DNA from: Paraspadella gotoi
Taxonomy: Eukaryota > Chaetognatha
Direction of reading: 5' to 3'
Length of the DNA stretch: 64,000 nucleotides
NCBI GenBank assembly: GCA_051294375.1
Contig: CM119268.1
Coordinates: 8,737,008-8,801,007, forward strand
Shown here piece by piece: positions 12,528 through 23,264 of the stretch (position 1 is the stretch's first letter; every line of letters begins with the position of its first letter). A program made the position numbers and the translations under genes. Below the pieces are notes generated by a model that searched no databases, was not told where the DNA came from, and worked only from the letters and a program-made list of their open reading frames with translations.

Positions 12528-12788
12528 TATGGCAACAGCCGGGTTGCCTGTGATGACCCATTGGGTGGGGCATCTCACTGTTGGCTTTGGGGGCTTCGCG
12601 ACCCTCAGGACGCCTCCAGTCTACTGGCGCGGTTACCCTAGGACGGTCTCGCTTTGCCAACGCAGAGGGAAGTCCGTTAGGACTGTGGATGGAACACTAC
12701 GCCTGGGATGGTGTGTTCCCCCTCTGAGCCAATGGATTTGGCTGACGGATGGTGGACGTGAGGCGGTGTGAATATACCGCCACACTTG
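12528..12788 (+). repeat. 250-bp interspersed repeat, copy 2
   Basis: Same family and orientation as 12046-12300 and more complete. The short frames across it are repeat sequence and not genes. Confidence 0.8.
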
Positions 12789-12963
12789 TCCCTTTTCAAG
12801 AGCGAAGACTCAAAGGAGCTGTGCCTCCCAACTTAAAAAAAAAATCGATTTTGATGTTATGGTGAACTAAAAATATATATATATCATTTATATTTTATAT
12901 TATATTTTTATGATCATGCAAATTATAAAATTATGATCCTATTAAAAAGTGTTAACTTATAGA

Positions 12964-13192
12964 CTGTGGCGGTATATTCACACTGCCTCACATCCATCGA
13001 CGTTCAGCCAATCCGACTGGCTTAGTGAGGGAACCCACCATCCCAACCGTTGATTTCCATCCACTTCTCTCTGCTTTGGCTAAGCGAGACTGTCTTAGGG
13101 TAACCGCGCCAATGACAGGAGGCGTCACTGAGTGTCGAAGCCCCCAAAGCCAACAGTGAGATGCCCCATACCCCGGCTATTGCCATAAGTCA
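12964..13192 (-). repeat. 250-bp interspersed repeat, copy 3 (inverted)
   Basis: Begins GTGGCGGTATATTCACACTG and ends CGGCTATTGCCATAAG on the plus strand, the reverse complement of copies 1 and 2. With copy 2 it forms an inverted pair around a ~175-bp AT-rich spacer. Confidence 0.8.
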
Positions 13193-13362
13193 TCATATAA
13201 ATGCCTTTCAAGGTCCCTGAAATTGTTAAAAAAAACCATTTCAAGTTAAAAAAACTAAAATGAACGTTTAAATTAAATAGTCAATATTTAGTTTCTGACA
13301 GCTTGTAGCTTAAAGTTTGACAGTCTGTCTGTGTACCATAATGGAAATTTCTAAGTATTTTG

Positions 13363-13395
13363 TGACAGGTGTCAGTTGACAGATGACAGGTGTCA
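13363..13395. promoter_or_regulatory. Paired TGACAGGTGTCA sites
   Basis: Two copies of the 12-mer TGACAGGTGTCA (13363-13374 and 13384-13395) are spaced exactly 21 bp apart, about two helical turns. They lie ~45-75 bp upstream of a TATA-like box. The half sites TGACA...TGTCA are inverted around an E-box-like centre. The palindrome TGACAG(C/G)TGTCA is the known dimer site of TALE homeodomain factors (MEIS/TGIF). Regulation of the downstream lectin gene is inferred from position only. Confidence 0.5.
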
Positions 13396-13438
13396 ATAGA
13401 ATACGACCATTGTGCAAATTGACTTTCTGACTTGATTT

Positions 13439-13449
13439 TATATAAAAGG
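13439..13449 (+). promoter_or_regulatory. TATA box of the lectin/EGF/vWA gene
   Basis: ATATAAAAGG lies ~30 bp upstream of a plausible start near 13470. It is followed by a short 5' UTR exon ending ...CTGACG|GTAAGT at 13506, an intron 13507-13603, and the first coding exon. The match to the TATAWAAR consensus and the spacing make this one of the clearest core promoters in the window. Confidence 0.6.
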
Positions 13450-13610
13450 ACCAGCGGATCGAATCAAGTAATTTTATTTTCAAAAAGATTAATTTTTTTT
13501 CTGACGGTAAGTTTAAGATTTTTCGTTTATATTACAAGTATATTATTAACGAACTCTAAGAGAAACGGTTATTCCAAGTATGACGTTTAAAAAATTTAAA
13601 TAGTTTAAAA

Positions 13611-16600
13611 ATGACCTCCACAATGTGGTCGCACCTTGTTTCCGTTGTCGTCGCAGCAGCATTGGTCAATGGACACGCGCCGACGTGGCCAAAATACTTT
13701 CGGTCTCCCGTCAAAGTTTACTACAAGTAACAACTAACATTAAATTTTCTTTTATTATTTATCGCACTTGAATTCTTTAAGAATTTGTCCTTGAGCTTGT
13801 ACTGTTCGCGAAATGTTACCATGAAGTTCTCAAAATTATCCAACAAAAGTTATTTTCTCTCAATGTCGTCTCGAATTACTTTGTCTTTTCACCTGCTAGG
13901 TTCTACGGCGAACCGATGGACTGGCAGTCGGCTCAGGAAAGATGCAAGAAAGATGGGTCTCACTTGGCCATTGTCGACGACGACGTCCCAAAGAAGCTCA
14001 ACCAGAAGCGTCACTACATCATGAGGAAGCTGGAGGAAGACGCATGGATAGGGCTACGAAATGGGAAGTGGGTCGACGGTGAGTTGGTACAGATGTATAA
14101 CTATAAGCCAAGAGAATCCCTTGCTTCTTTTGGACTCGGAAGCGTAGTTTGGGAGTCGGCGTTTTAAAATTTTTATTCGTATAAATATAATTATATATAT
14201 ATAATTAATCTATTCATTCAGATTTTCATTAGATTAGTGTATTTGTAATTTTTTTTATTGGCACATCGTGATCGTTTATAATCGTTTAATTGCCAGGAAA
14301 AAATATGAGGCATTCTAATTATATGCCGGGATCTTCGTCGGGCGAATGTGTCTTTGCTCAACACGGAAAAGGCGGCAGCAGAAGCGACGACGGAAAATGG
14401 CGAGGCGAAAATTGCGCTGCGAAAAAAGTATGAATCTTTTTTTCATACTTAATAAACTAATGGTATCAATTAATTGTAAAACAAAACGTCAAAGCCACAA
14501 ACAACTCTATCATCTATGAGCTAATATCTTGTAATAATTTTAGTGCTTCGTTTGCGAATCGGACAGCTTTTGCGTGGTTAAAAATAAGTGCAAGAACGGC
14601 GGTCAGTGTCAAGGTGTCGGGGACCGTCAGACTAAGTGCGTTTGTCCGGACGGATTTACGGGAGACGATTGCGGGAATGACAACCGTCCTTGCATTGCAA
14701 CTAAGCCTTGTTTGAATGGTGCACAATGTGTCCCTCAAGGCACGAGCTACCACTGCAAATGCAAAGCTGGATTTCAAGGGGTGAATTGCGAACATGATGC
14801 ACGTCCCTGCATTGCTTATAACCCTTGCTTGAATAAAGGACAATGTCTCCGTAATGGTGTTGGATTTACTTGCAAATGCATGGATGGTTTTAAAGGAAAT
14901 AAGTGTGAGAAGGATGTACGTCCTTGCATTGCCTTTAATCCTTGTAAAAATGGAGCGAATTGTGTCCCAAACCGATTAACATATACTTGTAAATGTCTTC
15001 CTGGATTCAAAGGAAAGGATTGTGAAAAGAAGTGTGTCAGCGTGAGTAAAGGTGTGCATAAAGAACAAAGTAGTTTATTTACTTTGTTATTTATTAATTT
15101 ATTAAATGAAAATATAAAATTACATATTTTGTCAACATTTCTCACTCTCATCGTCTTAATTTGCTTTATCAGGAGGTCTTCCCGAGAAGTTGGATTTGGT
15201 TTTTGTTGTAGATGGCAGTAGAAGTGTGAAACCCGGGCCGTTTAAAAAATGTCTTGAGTTCATTGACAAGATCGTGGAAAGAGTGGATGTTTCTCCAAGT
15301 AAAGCAAGAGTTGGTTTCATTGAGTTTTCTAATAAGGTAAGATAAAGCTTGGTTTTATACTCTTTATTTACCCTACCAACACACCACATAAATAAATTTC
15401 CTTTCCTCTGTTTTAATTTCTGTCTTGACCCTCTTCACCTCTTGACCCGTTTTATTTTTCCAATTCTTGTTTTAAAAAGAATTTTTTCCTCTCTCTCTCT
15501 CTCTCTCCCTCTCCCTCTCTTTCTCTGTTTACACTAATGTATCAACAATAGAACGCTTGTTGGGGTGGGATCGGGTTTCCAACAAGAATGTCTGCTTATA
15601 TTGTGAGTTAGAAAGAGCCCATGCCCATTGTCCACTAGAAAATTAGAATTGTTCAGTTGTTAAGTACCATTTATGAAAACTCAAAAATTGAATAATAATT
15701 TTTGTTCACTGAAATCAAAGTCACATTATAAAAGTAATTGATATTAATTAAGGTTAACGAAGTAGATGTAATCGACTTTAAAAAGTCAGAAGACCTTGGA
15801 AAGGCCGGTTTAAAAAGTGAAATATCTCATACGCATTATCACGATGGAGGAACGCTCATTAGTAAAGGTCTGAACCGCGCGATCAAAATGTTTCAAGAAG
15901 AAGGTAATGATTAAGAAAGGTGTTTTTTTCAAATGTATCTTTTCCTTTTAAAATTAATTATATTAGTTATTAAGCAGAATGTTGATATTCGAATTTGTTT
16001 AGGAAACAGTGAAAAACACGCTATTCAAAATAAAAGACTTACGAATGTATAAATGTAAATACAGCTAATAATAACTATTTAAACTTTTTTTCGTAACAGG
16101 CCGAAAAAACGATGCTTCTGTTGAGAAGTACATGGTGCTGTTATCCGACGGTGCCAGTTATGAATCAGATGTGAAAGCGATGTCGTTGGCGGTGACAACT
16201 CTGAAAAATCTACGCATCAAAACTTTTGTCGTCGCAGTTGGTGACGAAGCGAAAACCGAAAGAGCACGGTACTGTCTTTTGACGAATTTCAAGTCTTCTT
16301 GAATTTGCCTTAGAGTCATCGTATATGCGGTATGAGTACATAATATTAGTGAATAACATGTGTTATTATGAAAACGCATATTATTTTTATCCCACCCGGT
16401 CCTCATCAAACTCACAAACCGCAACCAACTCACAAACACTCGGCAAATAAATATATCCACAACCCAGCTAACACTATCTCAACCAACACAACCCCAACAA
16501 CGACAACATAGCTTAATAACTTACATACCAATTACCATCTATTGGTAACAAACTTAGACAATAGACATGCATTTAAAAACATTATTGCGTGGCGGTATAT

Positions 16601-18288
16601 TCAGTTTTTTTATTCACACCGCCTCACATCTACCATCGTTCACCATATTGGCTCAGAGGGGGAACTCGCCATCTCAAGCGTTGCGTTCCATCCACAGTCC
16701 CAACGAATTCCATCTGCATTGGTAAAGCGAGACCGTCCTTGGGTAACCGCGCCAGTGACAGAACGCGTCCAAAGGGTCCAAAGCCAACAGTGGGATGCCC
16801 CATCCCAATGTGCATCACAGAAGGGTCAGGACCAATAGTTGCCTAATTGTGGGGGCCCCACCACTATTTGTTAATAGAAAAGGGGTTTATAAGCTTTCTT
16901 GTAATTGCCAAACCCGACCCAACAACAACGCCACTTCTTACGTAAGAAAAACAAGCGTTTCCATAAAAAAAAACGAACAGAACAACATCGAAGAGATTCC
17001 GCATCATCACAAGAACCTGTAGTCCTTGTAATTTTTTCGAACAAAAACCCAAAAAAAAAACAAGCTTAAATTCGATTTGCATGTTCGTGAGAGCCTGGAA
17101 ATTCGTCGTCAAGGGATAGAAGCGGGAAAATTCTTCGACGACGATCTCTCTAAATACGTAAAAACACACGCATGGAAGCCCCTTCTACAAAAACTAAAAG
17201 ACTATGGTGGACTAAAATCCACCAACCGTTCATCAGCGGCCATTGGTGCCGAGGCAAGTCATTCGCCTCCCAACCCAAAGGTCCGGGGTTCTAGCCCGGT
17301 GGTCGTCTGGCAGTTAAGAGGGACGGGGCGCTTAACCCGCCTGTAACATGGTGTTACAGCCTGATCCGAAGCTCAGGGACTGCTTATATTGAACGGTTCT
17401 GTCATTAACATATATCAATAATCACTGTCTCTTCATTGGTGAGCCCGACTTCCGAACACAACAGCAACAACAACACTTTCAGGCGACATGCCTCAACCTG
17501 GCGATGCACTTTCCGCCCACAACACATCAGGCGACATGCCTCAACTTGGTGACGAACTTTCCACCAACAACAACAATTCACAGAAGAGACGCAACAGACT
17601 TCTCCCTACGGGAGGGGGGATGTATGGTGGACTAAAATCCACCAACCGTTCATCACGGCCATTGGTGCCGGAGGCAAGTCATTCGCCTCCCAACCCAAAG
17701 GTCCGGGGTTCTAGCCCGGTGGTCGTCTGGCAGTTAAGAAGGACGGGGCGCTTAACCCGCCTGTAACATGGTGTTACAGCCTGATCCGAAGCTCAGGGAC
17801 TGCTTATATTGAACGGTTCTGTCATTAACATATATCAATATTCAATAATCACTGTCTCTTCAAGACTATTGAAGATGGGTCGGGGTTCTTCTCTTTCTTT
17901 CTCTTGAACTTTTGTCCTCAACTTTGACCTCATGCCTCTTTTCCTCTTTTCTCTCTCTCTTTCAACATTTTTTTTTACATTTTGGGGTCTATTTTTCTCG
18001 CATTTACTTGTACCATGAACTATGTTAACAGAAATATATTGCTCAGTTAAAAATAATATGCGTTTTCCTCATAACACGACGTTAATCACTAATATTAAGT
18101 CTTCTTGAACAAAAAAGGTTTGTTTATATAATATTTATTTGATAAAATAATTGGAATTCGTTTCACCTTTCAGAACACAATTGAAGATGGTGGCAATGGG
18201 AAAATCAAGTCATGTTTTCGAGGTAGACAATTATGATACTTTAAACAATGAAGTCTTATCGAAGGTGATCGTTTCACAGTGTGATTAA
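13611..18288 (+). CDS. Secreted C-type lectin / 4xEGF / vWA protein
   Basis: Eight coding exons join in phase: 13611-13726, 13900-14078, 14297-14427, 14544-15051, 15173-15336, 15753-15903, 16100-16268 and 18174-18288. They encode 510 residues ending in TAA. A signal peptide (LVSVVVAAALVNG) is followed by a C-type lectin fold at ~39-146 (DWQSAQERCKKDGSHLAIVD, WIGLRNGKWVDG, CVF...GKW...C). Four EGF repeats follow at ~150-303 (CKNGGQC, CVCPDGFTGDDC and similar). A von Willebrand A domain covers ~318-505 with a full MIDAS: DGSRS, the Thr of DGGTLI, and SDGAS. The lectin lacks the EPN/QPD and WND calcium-sugar motifs, so canonical sugar binding is doubtful. This is probably an extracellular adhesion or recognition protein. 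Exon 4 uses a GTGTGC donor, chosen because it alone restores the vWA frame. The last intron (16269-18173) is full of repeats. Confidence 0.85.
16588..16848 (-). repeat. 250-bp interspersed repeat, copy 4 (inverted)
   Basis: Same family as 12046-13192, in the last intron of the lectin gene. It starts GTGGCGGTATATTCAG with an 11-bp TTTTTTTATTC insertion inside the conserved end, and finishes in the GGGATGCCCCATCC region. Three overlapping short frames across it are spurious. Confidence 0.75.
16866..17200 (+). pseudogene. GIY-YIG endonuclease-like retroelement fragment
   Basis: Two frames separated by a stop and a short shift read as one decayed domain. The first carries GVYKLSCNC and, further on, SYVRKTSVSIKK, resembling the GIY...YIG core and following helix of GIY-YIG endonucleases. 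The second (about 17066-17200) reads HVRESLEIRRQG...YVKTHAWKPLL, resembling the C-terminal end of the same domain in Penelope-like elements. The YIG is degraded to YVR, and internal stops show it is dead. It lies inside an intron of the lectin gene. Confidence 0.5.
17203..17436 (+). repeat. tRNA-derived SINE, family S1, copy 1
   Basis: Starts TATGGTGGACTAAAATCCAC and ends ...ATCACTGTCTCTTC. An A-box-like TTGGTGCCGAGGCAAG and a B-box GGGGTTCTAGCCC (17285-17297) sit at tRNA spacing, followed by a ~130-bp body. It is nearly identical to the copy 420 bp downstream. Confidence 0.7.
17437..17622 (+). repeat. Linker with a 45-bp tandem duplication
   Basis: Between the two S1 copies is a CA-rich open stretch with two tandem copies of a unit starting CAGGCGACATGCCTCAAC (about 17480 and 17529). 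It could be a scrap of the coding region of the element that carried the SINE tails. No domain is recognisable. Confidence 0.4.
17623..17864 (+). repeat. tRNA-derived SINE, family S1, copy 2
   Basis: Near-identical to 17203-17436 over the full length, including the A- and B-box regions, with a 7-bp difference (TATTCAA insertion) near the 3' end. The high identity and direct orientation suggest either recent activity or a local duplication of the 420-bp unit. Confidence 0.7.
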
Positions 18289-19021
18289 AAACTTACCGAG
18301 TTTGTTATCAAGATATTATTTCTAGAATTGATTTTCGCAAATCTATAAATTATAATAACTTTTGATTTTAGATTTACTTTGCTCTTTGCAGTTATAGACT
18401 TTTTATTTACAAGTTATTTGAAAATCATGACTGTAATGGGTATAGCTGTGTATTATTATTAATACATTGTTGCTCAGATGGTATTTTAATTTTTAAAAAC
18501 TTACGACGTAAGTTACGTTTCGCAACCAAACCTGTCTTTTGTTTGAGTTGTCGCTCTTTTCGACGGTGCTGGCCTCTGCTAACGAAGCAATTGAACAGCG
18601 GATTCTATATTTTCTCTTTTCATTCTCGCGCACATATAAAGTTGTTGTCCATCTATTTTCTTCCCATATATTCCAACGTATATATATTATATAATATATA
18701 TATATATATAGTTTGACTGAGATTGAGAAATGAGAAAAATTTTAAATATAATTTGCATTGATATACGGTTCCAACTTCCAGTTACTACTAGCAGCCAAAT
18801 TTTTATTTCAGTTCAGCTTACGCGAAAACAATTGCTTCAAAAACAAAATTGATAATCGTAATTATTTAGAACATTACCTACAATATCTTTAGCGATTCTC
18901 AATGGAACGGCATTATTGAGATAGGATCAGTGTCTCTTAATCAGATCTTCGTTAATTTTTTCCTTTTTTGTTAATTTCTTTTTTCATTGCAGAATTATTA
19001 ATTAATTTTATAATTGTCACG

Positions 19022-21781
19022 ATGGGATCCCTCTTCCGCTCGGAGGAGATGGCCCTCTGCCAGATGTTTCTACAGTCTGAAGCAGCATATGCTTGCGTAT
19101 CCGAGCTTGGTGAGCTGGGCCTTGTCCAATTTAGAGATTTAAATCCCGACGTTAACGCCTTTCAGCGAAAATTTGTCAATGAAGTCCGGAGGTGTGATGA
19201 GATGGAAAGAAAATTACGTTTCATTGAAAAAGAAATACAAAAAGATGAAATTCCGATACTTGACACCAGAGAGAACCCCGATGCGCCTCTACCAAGAGAG
19301 ATGATCGATCTTGAAGCCACCTTTGAGAAGCTTGAAAGCGAGCTTAAAGAAGTCAACACCAATGCAGAAGCTCTAAAGAAAAACTATCTAGAACTTACCG
19401 AGCTTAAGCATGTTTTGCGTAAAACGCAATTATTCTTTGACGAGTCGGAGCGCAATGTTATTGACGTCGCTCAAACAGCTTTTGTGCATGATGGCAGCGA
19501 TGGCTCTGCTCCAGGAGGCGGTGGCGGATCCCCCTTGCGATTGGGTTTTGTTGCTGGTGTGATACTCCGAGAAAAACTGCCAGCGTTTGAGCTCATGCTA
19601 TGGCGGGCGTGCCGAGGAAACGTTTTTCTGAGAACCGCAGAAATTGATACCCCGCTGGAAGACCCTGTTACAGGAGATGAGGTTTACAAGTCCGTCTTTA
19701 TAGTTTTCTTTCAAGGCGACCAGCTGAAAACGCGTGTCAAGAAAATATGTGAAGGATTTCGAGCCACTCTATATCCCTGTCCAGAAACGCCGGCTGAACG
19801 GCGAGAAATAGCTGTCGGCGTGATGACGCGCCTCGAGGACCTCAATACAGTTTTGGCTCAAACGCAGGAACATCGTCATCGCGTTCTATTAGCGGCCGCC
19901 AAGAACATCAAGGTTTGGTTTATAAAAGTAAAGAAGATTAAGGCTATTTACCACACCCTAAATCTATTCAATCTCGACGTAACTAATAAATGCTTGATTG
20001 CTGAGTGCTGGGTTGCAGTCTCCGACCTTGAAAAGGTTCAAAGAGCTCTGTTACGTGGAACAGAGTCATCTGGGAGTTCTATCCCTTCAATTCTTAATCG
20101 GATGCCAACCAATCAAACGCCACCCACCTTCCACAGAACAAACAAATTTACAGCTGCTTTTCAGGAAATTGTTGATGCTTATGGCGTTGCCAACTATCGG
20201 GAAGTGAATCCTGCGCCCTTTAGTATCATCACCTTTCCTTTTCTATTTTCCGTTATGTTCGGAGATGCTGGCCATGGCTTTATTATGTTCCTCTTTGCGC
20301 TAATTATGGTACTGAGAGAACGGTATTTTCTCGCAAATAAAGATGACAACGAGATTTGGAATATTTTTTTCGGCGGACGTTATGTTATTCTTTTGATGGG
20401 TCTCTTTTCCATTTATTCTGGTCTACTTTATAATGATGTATTTTCTAAATCTGTCGACATATTCGGTTCATCATGGATACCTAGTGATGAATACAGCGAA
20501 AAAAGGCTGGCAAAAGAAAAAGAATCCATCATGCTTAATCCTAATGACTCTTATACCATGACTCCTTATCCTTTTGGACTCGACCCCGTCTGGCAAATGG
20601 CTGAAAATAAAATCCTTTATCACGATTCACTTAAGATGAAATTGTCTGTTATTTTTGGCGTCTCGCAGATGCTTTTTGGGACAACTCTTTCATTATTCAA
20701 TTACAGGTCACTTTTTTTGAGGTTAATGATGTTGTTGAGACAGGTTTCTAAAAAATATCATTATGATTAAATTTTTTTATAACAATTTTATTATTTTTTA
20801 TAATTGTAGTCTAATCGGGCATAATTTTACTTTCGCCGACCGGGTTTGAGGGGGTTTAGAGGTAGGGTTAAGAGGGTTTAGGGTTAGGGTAATTAAGTAA
20901 TAATTCTTGTAAAAATTTTTAAGTGATTTTTCAATTTTTTAAAAATTTTCAGATACTTCAAACAGCCTTTAAACATTGCGTTTCAATTCTTCCCGGAAGT
21001 AATTTTTATCAGCGTCACTTTTGGTTACTTGGTCATATTGATTTTCGCCAAATGGCTAAGCGCTTTTTTCTTTGAGTATTCAAACCTTGCGCCATCCTTG
21101 TTGATTGGTCTCATTAATATGTTTCTCTTTAAATATGGTGATGATATGCCTGATTCCGCAAAACCTTGGTTCCCTGGCCAAAAGGCAATTCAAATTACTT
21201 TTGTCCTCGTGGCACTGGCTTGTATTCCGACGATGCTCTTTATCAAGCCTTGCATGCTTTACAAAAGGCACCAAGCGAGGAGAACACATATGTCTGGGTC
21301 AACGAGCATCGACGAGAATGCGGAAGTGGTTCACCATGATGAGCTGCAGCCGCAGGATGAACCCGAGGAGGAGTTTGACATCAGTGAAATTGCAATCAGG
21401 CAGGCGATTCATACAATTGAGTATTGCCTTGGTACTATCTCTCATACTGCTTCATATTTGCGGTTGTGGGCCCTCTCTCTTGCCCACGCTCAACTGTCCG
21501 AGGTGCTGTGGAACATGGTCTTGCGAATCGGACTCTCCTGGCGGGGGTGGGTCGGAAGTGTAGTGCTTGCGGGGACCTTCGCTTTCTGGGCTGTGCTAAC
21601 TGTCGCCGTCCTTTTACTCATGGAGGGGCTATCGGCTTTCCTTCACGCCCTTCGTCTTCATTGGGTCGAATTTCAGTCCAAGTTTTATACAGGGGAAGGC
21701 TACAAATTCCAGCCATTTTCTTTTGCTATAATTATAGATGAGGTTAGATTTTCCATTGGCAGTGATTCGCAGGAGAAATAA
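19022..21781 (+). CDS. Atp6v0a: V-type proton ATPase subunit a (V0)
   Basis: Two coding exons, 19022-20706 and 20953-21781, are joined in phase within SLFNYR|YFKQPL to give 837 residues, the normal family length. The N terminus MGSLFRSEEMALCQMFLQSE and the following ~100 residues match animal V-ATPase a subunits almost word for word. Subunit a couples rotation to proton flow through the V0 sector. The essential arginine-bearing helix is present (SHTASYLRLWALSLAHAQLSEVLW region), as are the PFxFSVMFGDAGHG loop and the closing FYTGEGYKFQPFSF. A polypyrimidine-AG acceptor at 18992 lies 29 bp before the ATG, so the 5' UTR is split. This also argues against using the in-frame TTG upstream. The coding intron carries a transposon fragment (20819-20893). 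Confidence 0.95.
20816..20895 (+). repeat. Half of a foldback element in the V-ATPase intron
   Basis: The segment begins with ATAATTTTACTTTCGCCGAC, the inner part of the terminal repeat of the element that fills the OTUD7 intron at 48013-48160, followed by a similar G-rich run (GGGTTTGAGGGGG...GGTTAAGAGGG). It then continues into TTTAGGGTTAGGGT, which resembles the TTAGGG telomere repeat. The second inverted arm is missing. Confidence 0.6.
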
Positions 21782-22282
21782 TTCTTAATTAATAATTGTA
21801 AATCACTTTAGTATAACCCCTGAAATTTTTTTTTTTCAATTTTTTTTTCATCTAAATAACTCTTCCTTCTTATTAGGAGGAATTGTCCTTTACTTTCTCT
21901 ACTAAGAGCATTTTCCCTTTAATTTCTATAGAAATTTGTTGTTCTGTCTAGATCTTTATTTTATATATGAAAGTTGCAAAATTACTTGTTTCACTCTTTT
22001 TATTTTTTAGATTTAAAATAACTGTTATTTATGATTTTATTTATTTGTTAAAATATTTTTGTGTTAAATATATAAATATATTATTATTTATTTGTTTGGG
22101 ATGAGGATGTTAGTGTTGTCTTCTGGAAATAAAAGGCGGTACAAACAAAACAAAAAATTTAAAAACAAAATAGCAATAAAATTTAGTTTAAGTATATCTA
22201 CCAAAGGTTTTAATCTTTTTTTCTTTGTGTTTTTACCCTATTCTACTAGAGGGCTCTACAAAGAAGGAAGCTTGGATATTTG
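21782..22282. other. 3' flank of V-ATPase subunit a
   Basis: 3' UTR and intergenic AT-rich DNA. An AATAAA lies at about 22128. No genes were seen. Confidence 0.4.
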
Positions 22283-22511
22283 AAGAGACAGTAATTATTG
22301 TTATGTGTTAGTGACAAAACCGTTCAATATAAGCAGTCCCTGAGCTTCGGATTAGACTGTAACACCGTGTTACAGGCGGCTTAAGTGCCCCGTACCTCTT
22401 AACTGCTAGCGACCAACGGGCTAAAAACCCGAACTTTTGGGTTGGGAGACAAATGTCTTGCCTCCTGCACCAATGGCCGCTGATGAATGGTTGGTAGATC
22501 CACCATACATT
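22283..22511 (-). repeat. tRNA-derived SINE, family S1, copy 3
   Basis: Minus-strand copy of the 17.2/17.6 kb SINE, running from GAGACAGTAATTATTG to the GGATCTACCAACCATTC end, with substitutions in the B-box region. The 81-codon frame across it is spurious. Confidence 0.7.
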
Positions 22512-22700
22512 CAAAATAAACTTTATCTGTACCCACAAGATCTTCACTTGCACCTGGTCTTTAACAAAATAGCAATTTTTTGGGGAAAATTGTTATTATT
22601 TTAAATCTTTTTTAAACAAACACAACAAAAGAGAAAGGATTTATACACAATCTTAATATTTTTTAATAAGTATTTTATAAGGGGTAAAATATTATTAGTA
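22417..22700. repeat. 284-bp segment duplicated across an N gap (copy A)
   Basis: Identical base for base to 22971-23254. Copy B is bounded on both sides by runs of exactly ten Ns, as scaffolding tools insert. The segment includes part of the S1 SINE. This is best explained as an assembly redundancy. Confidence 0.85.
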
Positions 22701-22970
22701 CCGCATTAACAGTTCAGTTTAAGCCTTTGAAAGTGATTTACATATATTGGCGCAGCCACTGGTTGATTATTTAACTTAGGAATGAGGATAAGATAACCTT
22801 TGCTATTGCTTGTGAAGTAAAGTGAATTCTAATTGACAATGCAAATTAGTGTTATAATTAAAATTATTAATTGCATATGTAATAATTTCCAAATATTCGG
22901 GAAAGGTTTGAGCAGTTATCGCGGTTTAGAAACGTTTGCCTCACTCAGTTAGGTCCGCATNNNNNNNNNN

Positions 22971-23254
22971 CGGGCTAAAAACCCGAACTTTTGGGTTGGG
23001 AGACAAATGTCTTGCCTCCTGCACCAATGGCCGCTGATGAATGGTTGGTAGATCCACCATACATTCAAAATAAACTTTATCTGTACCCACAAGATCTTCA
23101 CTTGCACCTGGTCTTTAACAAAATAGCAATTTTTTGGGGAAAATTGTTATTATTTTAAATCTTTTTTAAACAAACACAACAAAAGAGAAAGGATTTATAC
23201 ACAATCTTAATATTTTTTAATAAGTATTTTATAAGGGGTAAAATATTATTAGTA
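22971..23254. repeat. 284-bp segment duplicated across an N gap (copy B)
   Basis: Exact repeat of 22417-22700, placed between N runs at 22961-22970 and 23255-23264. See the corresponding finding. Confidence 0.85.
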
Positions 23255-23264
23255 NNNNNNNNNN

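Noticed and set aside
15031-15047. GTGAGT donor at 15042 as the end of lectin exon 4
   Set aside because: A stronger consensus donor, but it leaves phase 0 and hits a stop in exon 5. The donor at 15052 restores the vWA frame.
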